From Melanocharis versteri (lineage: Eukaryota; Chordata; Aves; Passeriformes; Melanocharitidae), in the NCBI GenBank assembly GCA_013397845.1, contig VZTG01005276.1, positions 62,204 through 126,203 of the forward strand: a stretch of DNA of 64,000 nucleotides, in the 5' to 3' direction. This document shows, in pieces, positions 24,854-37,000 of this stretch (the first letter of the stretch is position 1; every line of letters begins with the position of its first letter). The notes beneath the pieces are model-generated. The model had not been told where the DNA came from, made no database searches, and was given only the letters and a program-made list of their open reading frames with translations. The position numbers and the translations under genes were made by a program.

Positions 24854-26812
24854 AAAAAAAAGGAAAGCAAAGGTATTATCTCCTTAAAACTCTGTTGATA
24901 GTGAGTTACTCTGAGTGGTAACACTATCACTCTAGTGTTACTCAAGTCATGTGTGCAAAAGAAGACTGGTGCAGGTAACTACCATGATCAGTCATTCATT
25001 AACTTGCTCCTTGGTTTAGGAGTTCATTTACCTTTTGGTTTCATTTTTCATTAACAAGAGCACCATATTTTGAAGGTATTTCTAAAGTGTTTCAAACTTA
25101 ATTAAGCAAACAAACATATCAATCAAAATTCAAGTATTTGCAGCTGAAACATTTGTTCTGAAACATTCTTTTCTTGCTTTGCTTTGTCCCACAGTTCTTC
25201 TGGTACCAGGTTTGCAAGGACCTGAAGGTAATGCCAGAAATGAACTGAGAAGGGAAGGAAGGGAGGCCAAAATAGCAGAATTAATTGTTCCATTCACATG
25301 GCTTTTCTGCTTGGGAATAAGTTCACATTGTAAACAGGAGAGAGGTGTGGTTTGCAGATAGGACAGGAAATCCTTAGTTCCAATCCTTGCTGTGTTGGTG
25401 GTTACCTTGGAGACCTTGAGAAAATGCATTCTGTCCCTGGATTTTTAATTGGAAATAAACTGGGGATGATAGCCCTTAACTAGTTCAGAGGAGCAGCCTT
25501 TCACTTAAACATTCATAATGTGTTTAAAAACAGCTCGTGGCACTCAGGCTTTAAATCAACTCATCTCCTACTCTGAGGGTAACTCCTTACCCTGCTTTGA
25601 GGACCAGGGACCTTTGGGGCTGGAGTCACCAGAGCACACGCTGGGCTGTTTCTCTCACTCACTCGTTCCAGTGCAAAGCAGATGCTTCACCAGAGACAGA
25701 AGGAAATGTGACCTCCTGTTGTCTAGTGTGATTTTCTCTGTCATCCTTAGTGCACTCTGGGCCTAGTTAATCACATTTCTTACCTTTTACCTCCTGTTGT
25801 CTGGTGTGATTTTCTCTGTCATCCTTAGTGCACTCTGGGCCTAGTTAATCACATTTCTTACCTTTTTCCCTTTGGATTGCACACCTGTGAGTGAGGGTGT
25901 GTTAGGAGGAGACCCCACTGAGGAATATGTCTTTCAAGGAGGACTCTGTGTCAGACCCTCCTTAGAAGCCTCAGCTCTGGCTGTTGAGCAGTGTGGCAGT
26001 GCCCTGTCTCCTGGGACCCCACACCCCAGAGACAGCTGCCTGGCAAGAGTTCAGCCATGTCTGATGGGAAGGGTCCTGGAACCAGCAGGGAATGGTGCTG
26101 GGAATCCTGCAGGAGCACAGAGCCTAGAGGTGTGACAGCCCTGCAGGGAGTCAGGCCAGAGATTCTGATTTTTTTAGTGCAGATTCTCTGTGTTGAGGTA
26201 AATGATGGTGTAAGTGATGAATCAGACTTACAGGCTTGTCATCCTGCTTTAATCAGTGAGAACTGCAGTGACGGGATATGCTAACAGTAACATGAAAAGC
26301 CTGAAGTCCAGACTCCTAGAAAGTGTCTGCATTTCAGGTACCTCACTTTTCCTTCTCTCTCATTGCTTACAGACAAATTTCAGAGCTATTGGGCACACAC
26401 AGCTTGTGCTAATCCAGAAGGATGATGGAAATATCCCTAGAACTGAGTGTCAATTTTCTTCCATCAGAAGAGGAAAACTCGCTAAAGAGTTGTCTGTTAC
26501 TTACCAAACCTTGTTGGCTTTTCACTTGACTGTAAACATTTTGAATTGTCAAAACTTCTGAACTGTTGCTGAAATTTAGACAACTTTCTCAGTGTTTGTT
26601 TGTGACTACTGGTATTTAAAAGCCCATTTCATCCTTGCTGTGAAAAGCTTTATAAACCAGGCTAAATCTGAAAGACACCTTTGAGAGCCTAAAGAAACTT
26701 GGTTTTGATTTGCATATCATTTGTCCTGAGCCTGGTAAGATATCCTGAATTTAACCATGAAGTTTTACATGTATAGAACTCTATTCTTTTTTATTGCTGA
26801 GCTATAAGAATT
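24854..26812. other. Intergenic sequence, no gene seen
   Basis: This is unique-looking sequence with scattered short open frames and one 78-bp tandem duplication (25711-25867). I see no coding exon, RNA gene or promoter that can be supported. Confidence 0.55.
25711..25867. repeat. 78-bp near-perfect tandem duplication
   Basis: Copy 1 starts at 25711 and copy 2 at 25789, both with ACCTCCTGTTGTCT. I see one clear difference near the start (TCTAGTG versus TCTGGTG). Both contain CATCCTTAGTGCACTCTGGG and end at TTTCTTACCTTTT. The high identity means a recent duplication, polymorphism or collapsed haplotypes. Confidence 0.9.
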
Positions 26813-27356
26813 GTAGAATCAAAGATTCATAGAACAGTGTGGGTTGGAAGGGACCTTAAAGATCATCCTGTACCACCCCCTGCTATGGGCAGGGAAAACT
26901 TCCACTATACGAGGTTGCTCCAAGCCCCATACAACATGGCACTGGACACTTCCAGGGATGGGGCAGCCACTGCTGCTCTGGGCAACCTTTCCCAGATCCT
27001 CCCTACCCTCACAGGGAGGAGTTTCTTCTCAGTATCCCATCTAACCCTGCCCTCTGGCAGTGGGAAGCCATTCCCCCTTCTGCTGTCACTCCAATCCTTT
27101 GTAAATAGTCTCCATCTTTTTTGTTGGCTCCTTCAGGTACTGGAAGGTGCAATTAGATCACCCTGAAGCTTCTCCTTTCCAGACTGGACAATCCCAAGTC
27201 TCCAAGCCTTTTGTCACAGCAGAGTGCTCCAGCCCTCTGATCATCCTGATGCCTCCTCTGGACTCTCCCCAACACCTCCATGCCCTCCCTGTGCTGGGAC
27301 CCCAGGGCTGGAAGCAGCTCTGCAGGTGGGGTCTCATAAGAGCAGAGTATCGACCT
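26813..27356 (-). mobile_element. CR1 LINE fragment, the longest in the window
   Basis: Read on the plus strand it opens with the reverse complement of the CR1 tail (AGAATCAAAGATTCATAGAA) and GGGTTGGAAGGGACCTTAAA. It continues through TCCAAGCCCCATACAACATG, CCAGGGATGGGGCAGCCACT, CTCACAGGGAGGAGTTTCTT and the more internal GAAGCAGCTCTGCAGGTGGG block. The element is therefore on the minus strand, about 540 bp long and 5'-truncated. It includes sequence from the end of the reverse-transcriptase-bearing unit but no intact reading frame. Confidence 0.92.
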
Positions 27357-30300
27357 GTCTGTCTAGAAGCATCTTTCAGTGTTTGCAAGATCTGTTCTTC
27401 CCATGCTTTTCCATTCCTTTTTATGTATTTTCCACATATTCCCCTACTTCACTTTCTCCCCTTCCCCTTCAAAATCCAAACCTTTGATCGTCAAAAAAGC
27501 AAAACCAGGACAAAAGTTCCAGCAAGCCCAGACATTTTCTTTTCATTTTGGCTGCACTGTGCAACTTCCTCTGCAGGGAAGGGCCAGTATATGCAGAGGG
27601 CCAAGTAACTCCCGTGTGGTTTCCAAGATCAGAACTCTGATCACTGAATTATGTGCTCGTGCTTCAGACAATGTCATTCTCAACTTGGCAAATGGGAAGC
27701 TAATTGTAAGACACCAATGAAAGACACAGTTATTTGTAATTAAGCCTGGAAATACATCACAGTGTTACTGCCACAGCCAAGTGCTGCCATGAAGGAGGAA
27801 AAGGTGTCTCTTTCTTCAGGGAGAGCTGCAGTGCATCCATGATCTACAGCAGAAGATACAGCTGAAAGGAGCTGTGTAGGGAGGACTCCTGAGAAATAGG
27901 AAAAGGGCAAATTGTTTAATGTGATTCTTAATTGGCCAAACCTAGAGACTGTTTAGAAGTCCTAGACAAGAGTGAGCCCTGAATTACTCTCCTTGTTGAC
28001 CTTCTGTCCTTTCCCTTTCTGTGCCTATATCATCTTTGCACTTCACTACCTGCAATAGAATACATTTGCCTTTGAGGTTCCCTGTACATACTGATTTTGA
28101 TATGATCCTGCTTCTTGCTTTGCCCATCAACAGAGAGACATGGGTACTTCTATCCCGGGGGAAAAAGCCATTTATTTTTTAAACCGAAAGTTACTCTATA
28201 AAAGACTCCAAGAGGGATGGAGGAATAGAAAAAGTAAAAACTCCTTTACTGATACTTGACTATCAATTCATTCAAACTGTTCTTGGGCAAACATAAGTGT
28301 GCAGAATGCCAGAATTAGGTATCCAGGGATCTTTGAAAAGAGCCATCCCTATAAACCAGGTGGGATTTAGAACGTGGTCACACAAGGACACAAGATCCAG
28401 CTGATAATGTCTAACAAGCACTGCACTGAGCTGCAATAATTAGTCACAGAACATCTGCCCAGCATGCTGCATGCAAAGAGAAATGAGTTCATCTGAGCCA
28501 CTAGTGCAAGGTTTAATTATTAAAAAGTGTTTTGGGTTGACTCCTTTCACTTTGCTTAACAGCAGATGAGAGTTTTCATGGAGCTCCAAGTGTTATTCCC
28601 AGCCTTCAGCCAGACCACTGGGTAAAGCTACATTTCTGCAGTGTCATTTTTTTTATTTTATGATTACTGAGATTAAAAGTAAACTCTTCCTATCCCCATT
28701 GCTTCAACCAACATGAGGCTTACATGGTCATGCTCTCTATAGATAAATTCCTATTTCTCTATTTCCATATAGAAACTTTTGACTCAATGATCAATTCCAA
28801 TTAAGTTTTGTAGTAATGAATGTTCCAAGAATATTCAGCTGCTTACAGCTTCAAGAAAATGCAATTGAATTTTTGCCTGCATAGTGAGTTTGGGCCTGTT
28901 AAACTCCAGAGAATCCACACTGGAAAAGTGGTGTTAAAATGATTTATCTGTGGAAAACACCTTAAAGTTTGCATCCTTCTAGACAGCAGAGAATCCAACT
29001 ATGAGGAATATGTGTCTCAGGGACCAGATTTGCCAAGTCCTCCTGCTTCCTGAGCTGGTCATTTCTGCTTTTCGTGTAGAACCCTCTCCTCTTGGTGACA
29101 TTGAATCCAAGGATGAATAGCCCTGATGAACAAAACCACAGGGTTAGAATAGGTCAGTTTTCACATTCCATATTTTATCAGAATTGCAAGAAGTGATAAG
29201 AAAGTGGGTGGCAAATGAGAGCTGCTCTTTGAAAATACAGAGCTGTTCTCTAGAAAAATCTGAGCCCCAAAGAATGCACATAAATATTCAGTGACAGAAA
29301 ATCACTCTCTACCCAAAAAGCAAAAGTATTTCTAGTTTGAGAGGAACTTCATCTTTCCAAAACTGGACCAAACTTGGAATATTTCCCAGAATCTGGAAGT
29401 TCCCTGGAATCTACAGGGACTCTGGGAAACCAAGAAGTTGATCAGTGGTGTTCCCAGTGGTTACGCAAGAAAGGCTGTAGGAACAATGAATCAGTTACAG
29501 GCAAAATGTGAAAGTTTAATGTGTGCCGTGTGTGTAATGTGTTAAAATGTGTGCAGTGCTTCAAATGGAACATTTGGGGCCCAGCAAAACAGTGTTTGGT
29601 TTCTCAGTGTGTTTGAGCAGCTCTTGTCAATATCGTGAGCACAATAATAAATTTAATCAAACACATTGACAGCACTTATGTTGTACCATATCTAGAGACA
29701 AAGTTAATTATAACATTTTATTTAAAGAAAGGCTGTGATCTCAGTGAAATGGTCTAAGATAAGAAGGCAAGGTCTAGTGTTTTGATTTTTTCTAGCAAGG
29801 GTTTCCCATACACAAGAGGGTCAATTTAAGTTCTTGTTCTGCTTGATTCTGCCCAAGTTCTTGAACTTAGTCTGTCACACTGCAAACCAGTGCCCTAATT
29901 AAATTTGTTGCTGGCCATCATCAGCAAAAGCTGAGTCTCTTTCTCTGTACTTCACCAAGCAACAACAAAAGGATTTTGAAAGGCCTTAGTTTTCACTACA
30001 CTGTAGAAAAAAAGTACATTTCAAAGCTTGGAAATCTTTTCTTCCCAGCATAAAAATAAAATATAAAACTTACAAAATCCTCTCTGCCTGCTCTTACCTA
30101 ACACTATGGAGACAGGCAGATTCTTTAGGGATCCTCAGCAAAATGATGCGACAACAAAATATTTGTTGCAATCAAAATTTTGGTTTACCTGGACCCTCTA
30201 AAAATCAGGTCATTTTGAAAGGCAAGCATCTAAACCCCTCTTCATAGCAGGTTATTTGAACCCGTTACTTGTAACTTCACTTTAAAGTACACATAAAAAC

Positions 30301-31971
30301 TTCCGTCCTCGGGAAGCAGCCACCAGTGAAGGACCACCCTGACACCTTGTCTCTGCTCTCCTGCTCCAAAAGAGCCTTTTATCCCTTAAGTCACATACAT
30401 ACCCACTTTCATTTTCCTGTTTTCTCATTTTTTGGCCATGTTTTTGCTCAGAGCTCATTTCCTTGCATCAGCTGGGATATTGCATAAGGAGGCAATTGTT
30501 TGTTTAAAGCAAGCACTGTATCTCTATTGTTCTCTCGGAACAGTGAGGAGACAACTGGACGTTGGCTCTGCCATGAGAAACCAGAGCAGCCGCCACAGAG
30601 AGTGAGGCTGCAAGGTTCATTTTGCAGCAGCCTGAAATAGATCCTTCCTCTGCCTGCTGCTCCTCCTGGTTTCCCTGTGCAGTGCCAGCATCAGCAGAGC
30701 TGTTGCAAACAGCCTGGGTGTAGCACCAGTTTCATTCAGCATTGCCAAATGTGCAGCTCCCAGAGCCTGCCCACTCCTTCTCTCCCAAGCTGGTGGCATG
30801 TTTGCCATCCTTATAGGTTCTGCAGAGTGCTCCAGATCAAATGGGGCTCCTCGGGTATGAGCACCTTGCTTTTGCTGTCCTGGGGATGGGTGGTTGATTT
30901 ACCAGGAGAGCCCTGTGAAACCTGAAATGTGTTAAATTGTGGATTCATTGCCACATTCCTCCAGAACTGATGGGACATTCCCTTTGTGGGGGGAGGCTGG
31001 GGAAGCGATAAACAGGGGATTGGAAAACACCATTCATGGGGCCCAACCTGACATCCCTAACTCTGTATGAATCTGAAGGATGTTTATCCAGTGCTACTCC
31101 CTGCATTTGGAAATGTTTTGGCCATGAGACAACTTAAGCTGAGAGCTCCATGAGGAGCATTCCAACCCACCTAGGACTTCTGTCGACAGCAGTAATAAAC
31201 TATCAAAGCTTTGTTTTCCCAGTCTCTGATGTTTCCAGGACTCCTAAAGAGGGTACAGCCATGTGCACTGCTAAATATTGTTGTTCCCCATTTTGTTTTG
31301 ATCCACATCAACAGAATAATCCAGGCGAGGGTTTTCACTTGCGTCATGTCAAAAATCACTCCAGAGTTAAATGTGAAGGTGAAAAAAAAGTTTACTGGTC
31401 TTGGAGACAAGCTTTATTCCCTAGAAATCTATGATCCCAATGATTCTATCATGGTTTTAAGCTGAAACTGCCCTTTTTGCTTCACAAGGATCTACTTCAT
31501 GTAGCACTGAAATGCAGCCACTTCTGGGATAGGTTTTGAAATCTCTGGAAAAGATCACAGCATGGATCAAAAAGAAACTGATCCTATACTTTTGCTTTAC
31601 AAAAATGAAAGGTACGTTCTTCATTAGAAGATTGACAAGGAACTTAAGTGATCTGGATTTTGTTCTCTGTACTGTTTCATGTTTGTTGTGCCAACTATGC
31701 AAATAATCTCAGTTCTTCCTTCCTTTTTTTCTAAAAGAAGGAACAACAATGGCTTGTTTAGCCAGATACATGCATTGGGACATCTTGCTGCACCTAGCAT
31801 TCAGGAGCCTGCCTTCTTATTGCTACATGAATGACTGGAATTGCTATTTACTAAGAAAGACCTGAAAGTCTTTTGTATCTATGTGTAAAATAAATTCTGC
31901 ATAAGATTTTATGTGATCTCAGAAAAATTATAAAAGAAAACAAGATGAAAACATCATAAGATGAAGGAAGT
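27357..31971. other. Intergenic sequence, no gene seen
   Basis: This is AT-rich, mostly unique sequence without recognisable exons, RNA genes or long repeats. Nothing here supports a gene call. Confidence 0.55.
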
Positions 31972-32210
31972 CAGGTTTAGATGAAATATTAGGATGCAAT
32001 TATTGCCTGTGAGGGTAGTGAGGGGCTGGGATAGAATACCCAGAGAAGCTGTGGTTCCCCCAGCCCTGAAAGTGTCCAAGGCCAGGTTGGACGGGGCTTG
32101 GAGAAACCTGGGATAGTGGAAGGTGCCCTTGCCCATGGCAAGGGGTGGCACTGGATGGCATTTAAGGTCCCTTCCAACCCAAACTATGCCATGATTCCAT
32201 GATTCTATGC
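31972..32210 (+). mobile_element. CR1 LINE fragment, 3' end
   Basis: GTGAGGGTAGTGAGGGGCTG, CCCAGAGAAGCTGTGG, GGTTGGACGGGGCTTGGAGA, TTTAAGGTCCCTTCCAACCC and the tail ATGATTCCATGATTCTATG give a textbook CR1 3' end in plus orientation. The tail holds two clear octamer-like repeats, so the 3' boundary is well placed. The 5' boundary is approximate. Confidence 0.93.
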
Positions 32211-33250
32211 CAAACTGGGAAATTGAAGGCAGGGAGCAATGACCCTTGGTAGAATTCAGCTAAGAACGATGAAAATAACTCCCTGAAAAAATATACAGCT
32301 ATAAAAACCTCTTGAAAAATACTAAACATGTGGAGGAAAACAAAGTCATCGTCCCTTTAAGTGTATATACCAGGCTCTTGTTTTTTATTTCCCATCTGGG
32401 AAGGTGTCGAATTTCCAGGGCCGTGCCAAGCACGAGGCCGTGCTGCTGGATGGCCCTGAGCTGAGGGGACACTTGCTGGGTTATTTTTGGCCACATGAGT
32501 ACATCACTCAATGCTGCCACTGTTTGCAGCTGTGACAAAGAGAAGCCTCTGTGTCATGGTGGAGATAAAACCCGAGTGGATGTGAGGAGGAGGGAAGGAG
32601 AAAATGAGGAAGGCATTACCCAGACCACATTTTGCTAACAGTGTTAATTCCTTGTTAAATTAAATAGTTAATTAAGTTCAGTGTGCGGAGTAGACAGAAC
32701 AATTAATTGCAGGCTTGTTGCATTTTTCAATTTGTTTTAAGAAAACAAAAATCAATTCATCATCATCATTCCCCTGGATTTTGCTTACCTCCCAGAGCAC
32801 TGATCTGATCGATGTGACAGTAACTGCCCTTTCTAGTAATCGTGGGTCGTGGCAGAAGAGACTCCCATGCTTTAGGGAGATTATTCAGAAAAGACTGGGA
32901 AAATGAACTAAGATAGGGATGGCAGCTTATTTTGGGTCAGTTTTTAATAGAGGGAATTTCAGTGTAATAGTTGAAGAGGGGAGGAGACTATGGAGAAGAG
33001 CTTCACTGGAGGAAGATGTTGGAGAGTCATGAAAACAAAAAAAAGATCAGATTTTTCTTAAGTTTTATGAATATCTTAAAAAACAAATACAAACTTTCCC
33101 GGTTTTTAGTGGGAATGGGTGCTTTTTGCTAAAATGCTGTGAAAGAGGAGGGAAACCTAGAGAAAATACAACTAATTTTCAGACCTTTATAGTAAAACTA
33201 TTGTCAGAATGAGAATTTATGTGAGTTTTTTCGTTAATTTTTTGTTGGTT

Positions 33251-33308
33251 TTAGTTAGTTAGTTAGTTAGGTTTTGTTTGTTTGTTTGTTTTGTTGTTGT
33301 TGTTGTTA
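33251..33308. repeat. Compound simple repeat (TTAG)n-(GTTT)n-(GTT)n
   Basis: Five TTAG units (33251-33270) are followed by GTTT and then GTT units up to about 33308. This is a pure slippage-type microsatellite with no associated gene. Confidence 0.92.
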
Positions 33309-34021
33309 GGAGCCCCAAAATGCTTCAAATGAAAATTGAAACGGGAACCCCCCCTCATACCCCAACTCTGAAATTTGTTTTGAATCCCTTCAAGAAGAAA
33401 TCCTGGACAGACATGGTTGGGTCCCTCTTATTTGTGTGTTCACTCTGTGGAACTTTAGTGTCATCCAGGAACACTTCCAAGTTCTTCAGAGCAACTCAGG
33501 GTATTTGTCCTTGAAGGTTAACATTTGGAGTGGGTACAGTGTCAGCTGTGGCAGGAGGCTTGAGGTGGGATTTCACAAATCCTGGATAATTTCTGTTCCA
33601 AGTCTCCATTGTCAATGTGGTTTGTAGAACAGGGAATGTTTTCAGCCTCCTCTAAAAGTATTGCTTTATACTTTTGCATTTTCCTCCTAAATTTTGAGGA
33701 TGAAATTAGCCAGGAGAGGGAAGCAAAAGTGTAAGTGGGTGAGGCAGCTGTGACACAGCAGCAGGGAGATGACAGGCAGCTTCCTCTGGCACATTTCTGT
33801 ACCAGTGTCCTAAAAAAGAGATGAGAAAGGGGAAGCAGGAATTCTGAATCACATGTGCATTATGAAGCTGATTAAGCAGCTGAGGAAAATCAGCTTCTGA
33901 AGGCTTCTGCTCCTCCTGTATGGGTGGTGGAGGGACTATGACTTTGAAAATTACCTTGTAAATGAGCCTCTGTTTTGGAGTAACCCCCCTAAGTCTGCCT
34001 CTGAAAGTAAAAGTTGAGTTT

Positions 34022-34062
34022 ATTGATAATTACAGGCCTATTAATAGCTATAAATTATCAAT
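34022..34062. repeat. Nested AT-rich inverted repeat around a palindrome
   Basis: ATTGATAATT (34022-34031) and its exact reverse complement AATTATCAAT (34053-34062) flank the perfect palindrome CTATTAATAG (34038-34047). The two symmetry centres differ by only half a base. Each arm contains TAAT/ATTA homeodomain core sequences. It may be a homeodomain-dimer platform or a chance AT-rich structure. Confidence 0.7.
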
Positions 34063-37000
34063 CCAGCTCATTATTAAGCCTTGTTTGGATGGAATTCCAG
34101 CCTTCCTACTGGATTTTTAAATTCATCCTCTAGCTTTGTATGGCAGCCTGGTCTGGGTGACAGCACTGCAGAAATAAAGTAATTATTTCCTAGAAGGTTT
34201 TTCCCAGAAGGGAGATTCCTGTCGATGCTGGACCATCATCCTGCTCATCTGGATTTCTCCCTAAAATCCTGCAGTAATACTGCCACCTATGGAAGATTCC
34301 CCAGCCCCGACCTTTTCAATCTGCCTGATGCCTTTACAGCTGTGAAAACAGGATCTGAGCGTGCTCCTCTGATCTGCTGATAAAACTCCCTATTTTCTAC
34401 TGGATATTTAATCGTGACATGAAGAGGCTCAAATTGGCTTCCTCCCAAATAATTTAGTTTTGAAATTGAAATTACTTCTGGAAACTGGCCCTCAAGACAA
34501 TATTTTTGCTTGACAGTGGCATCTCAAGGTCCCAATGCAAAATGCTGTAAAAACACCACAAAGAGCTGGGTAGCATTTCCAGCCCCTTGGTTTGTTGTTG
34601 TTGTTTTTTTTTTTTAATGACACAGCTGAGGAAGATTTCAAGAAAAATTCCTTCTTCAGGGATATACTTTAACTTGATGAGTGTGTATAATATATTTTCT
34701 TTGATGTACATTGTGGGGAAGTTAGTGTGATATTGGGGCCTTTTCCCTTAAATTAGTGTCATTGTGGGTGTCAAAATAAAAACCTGACATGAAATTTGCA
34801 CATTAGGTCTGGGAAGAGGCCACATTTTTGGAGTGAGAAGAAAGGGGAATGTGCTTGACCACTGACTGCTGCAGGTTCTACAGTCAAAAACAGTCTCTTG
34901 GCATTAGTGCCTGTTTTCCACCCTGGGACTCACAAGGCAAAAGTCAAGATGCTTAAAATGTTCAAGAAACATTGAAATCAACGTTTAGGAAACGCTGAAA
35001 ATGGGGTTTTCTCTGCTTAGGGGGTGCTGTGGAAACCAACCCCCAGGGCTTGAGGTAAAGCTCTGCCTGCGAGTGCCTTTTCCTCAAAGGAAAGCACAGC
35101 TTTGACCCCCCACCTCCCCAGAGCCTTGCACATGGCCCTGGAACAGCAAATTTTGATTAAAAAGTGATCAAAATATTTGTATTTCTCTTCTTGTGTTAAA
35201 AGAAGAGAAAGATTAGAAACAAGGGAGGGGGAAAATTAGCTTTAAAGGCTGTGGGGGGACGATGAGAAAAGTTACATCAGGTGTGAGTTGTGCCAGGTGC
35301 TTTCACTGAAGTGCTGATGGCTGAGGGGGTTCTGAGGGGCTCAAGGCCTTCCAGAACTGGGTGGGGCAGTCCTGACTCCTGAGGTCTTGAGTCCTCCTCC
35401 TCTAGACCACAACTCTGCCTGTCTGAGGGGGGAAGGAGGGAGGTTTCTCTGGTGGAAAAACAACTGTTTGAGGATGTTCTCCAGGTAGCAGATTATTTCA
35501 TTTGCTGCAGCAGTTTGATGGGATGGGGTTATGCCCTGTCTGTGGTGTTTGAAGTGGTTTTTTCCCTCTGCTTGTGGCTGGTTTGCAGCTTGCTGTGATC
35601 CTGCCCAGATGGTGCCGCTTGCTTTTGAGCTTCTTGAAAGGTTTGGGAAGGGCTGGGCTGCCCCTTCTTTTTTCTACAATAGCTCTTTGGCCTTCCTGTG
35701 GTATTCTTGGGTTGTTTCCAGTTCAGTGGGGTTTACTGTAATTGATATAATGAAATGAAACTAAGAGTCGTGAAACTTCTCCAGAATGTTGTTAGGGGTG
35801 CCTTGAGGTGAAGCACCAAGGCCTGCAGAAAGAGGAGTTTATAAATATTTACAAGTGTTTTCGTTCTCTAGTTTAGTTCTTTCTCTCCATAAATATAATA
35901 AATGGAAGATGCTTTTACTGTGGGATGAAATGTGGGGAGGAACACTGAGAAGTCCAGGGGTAAATGAGGGCATTGCTGTTGCACCTTTCAGCAGGAAAGG
36001 ACAAATTTTTAAATACTCAGGTGCTGCTTGTAAGATGAAGTTTAATGATCACCAGCATGGCTTTTGTGTCATAATCTGGCACTCAGTTGCTGCAGATAAG
36101 ATTGGAGACTTCCCTGCATTTATGATCACCTGCAATGCCCCAAGATGTGATTCCCCCCCCCGAGAGTTTTGAATACACATAGAAATACTAAAAATACAAG
36201 TATTTAGCAAAATTCAGACATGCTGTTGTTTGTGTTGCATTTGATAAAGCATTTCCTGCTGACTCCTTGCTCTGCCAGCTATTTGCAATGCCTGTAAATG
36301 AAATTCACGCTCTAGACCATAAGGTTACTTTTTTTCCCCATAAAAGTTTTTTATACTAATAACTGTGCAAATGCCTGCTGCTGCTGAGGATCCTGTGTTA
36401 AGTGTACTAGGAGTGCTGTACAGAGGCTATAGAATTTGTAATTTAGATTAAGAGGTTTATATATAGCATGTGAATGTAGCAAATGCCAGTGGGATTTAGG
36501 GGGAAGACTTTATGGGCTAAAACTTTCAAAGGGAACCCAAGGGAATAAGGTGCTCAAATGCATATAGAAATTGGACCCTACAGCTTTTCTGAGCAAGGAA
36601 AACGACATGAGTGAGTCCATAACTGTCTTTAATCACTCCCAAAGCAGATGTTTCCAGTCCAAAGATCATGGTTTGTCTTGATCTGCTTTGGAGAAAATGA
36701 GAACAGTTGTAAATGGCTGATTCTATAATAAACCATTCCAGCCACCATTCCCCATGGAGCGTGGCCTCTGTTGTTTCACTGACAGAGCTCTGAAGCTGCT
36801 CCACTGAGATATGAAAGAAGCAGCAAAGTAAAGGAAGAGGAAAGGTAGTAGCTTTCTATGTTTTTGGAATGAGTTTGACTATGACGTAAAACTCTGAGGT
36901 CCATCTCTATTTGGCAAGTGTAAATTGGAGTAATGAACTGCGAAATTAACTGGTAAAAGAAGTATAAAACTGGCAAGGTGGCGGTTTCATCCAAGAGCTG

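Noticed and set aside
26837..27166. Open frames of about 100 codons at CR1 copies (also at 27147-27608)
   Set aside because: They read through untranslated or antisense CR1 sequence and are not independent genes.
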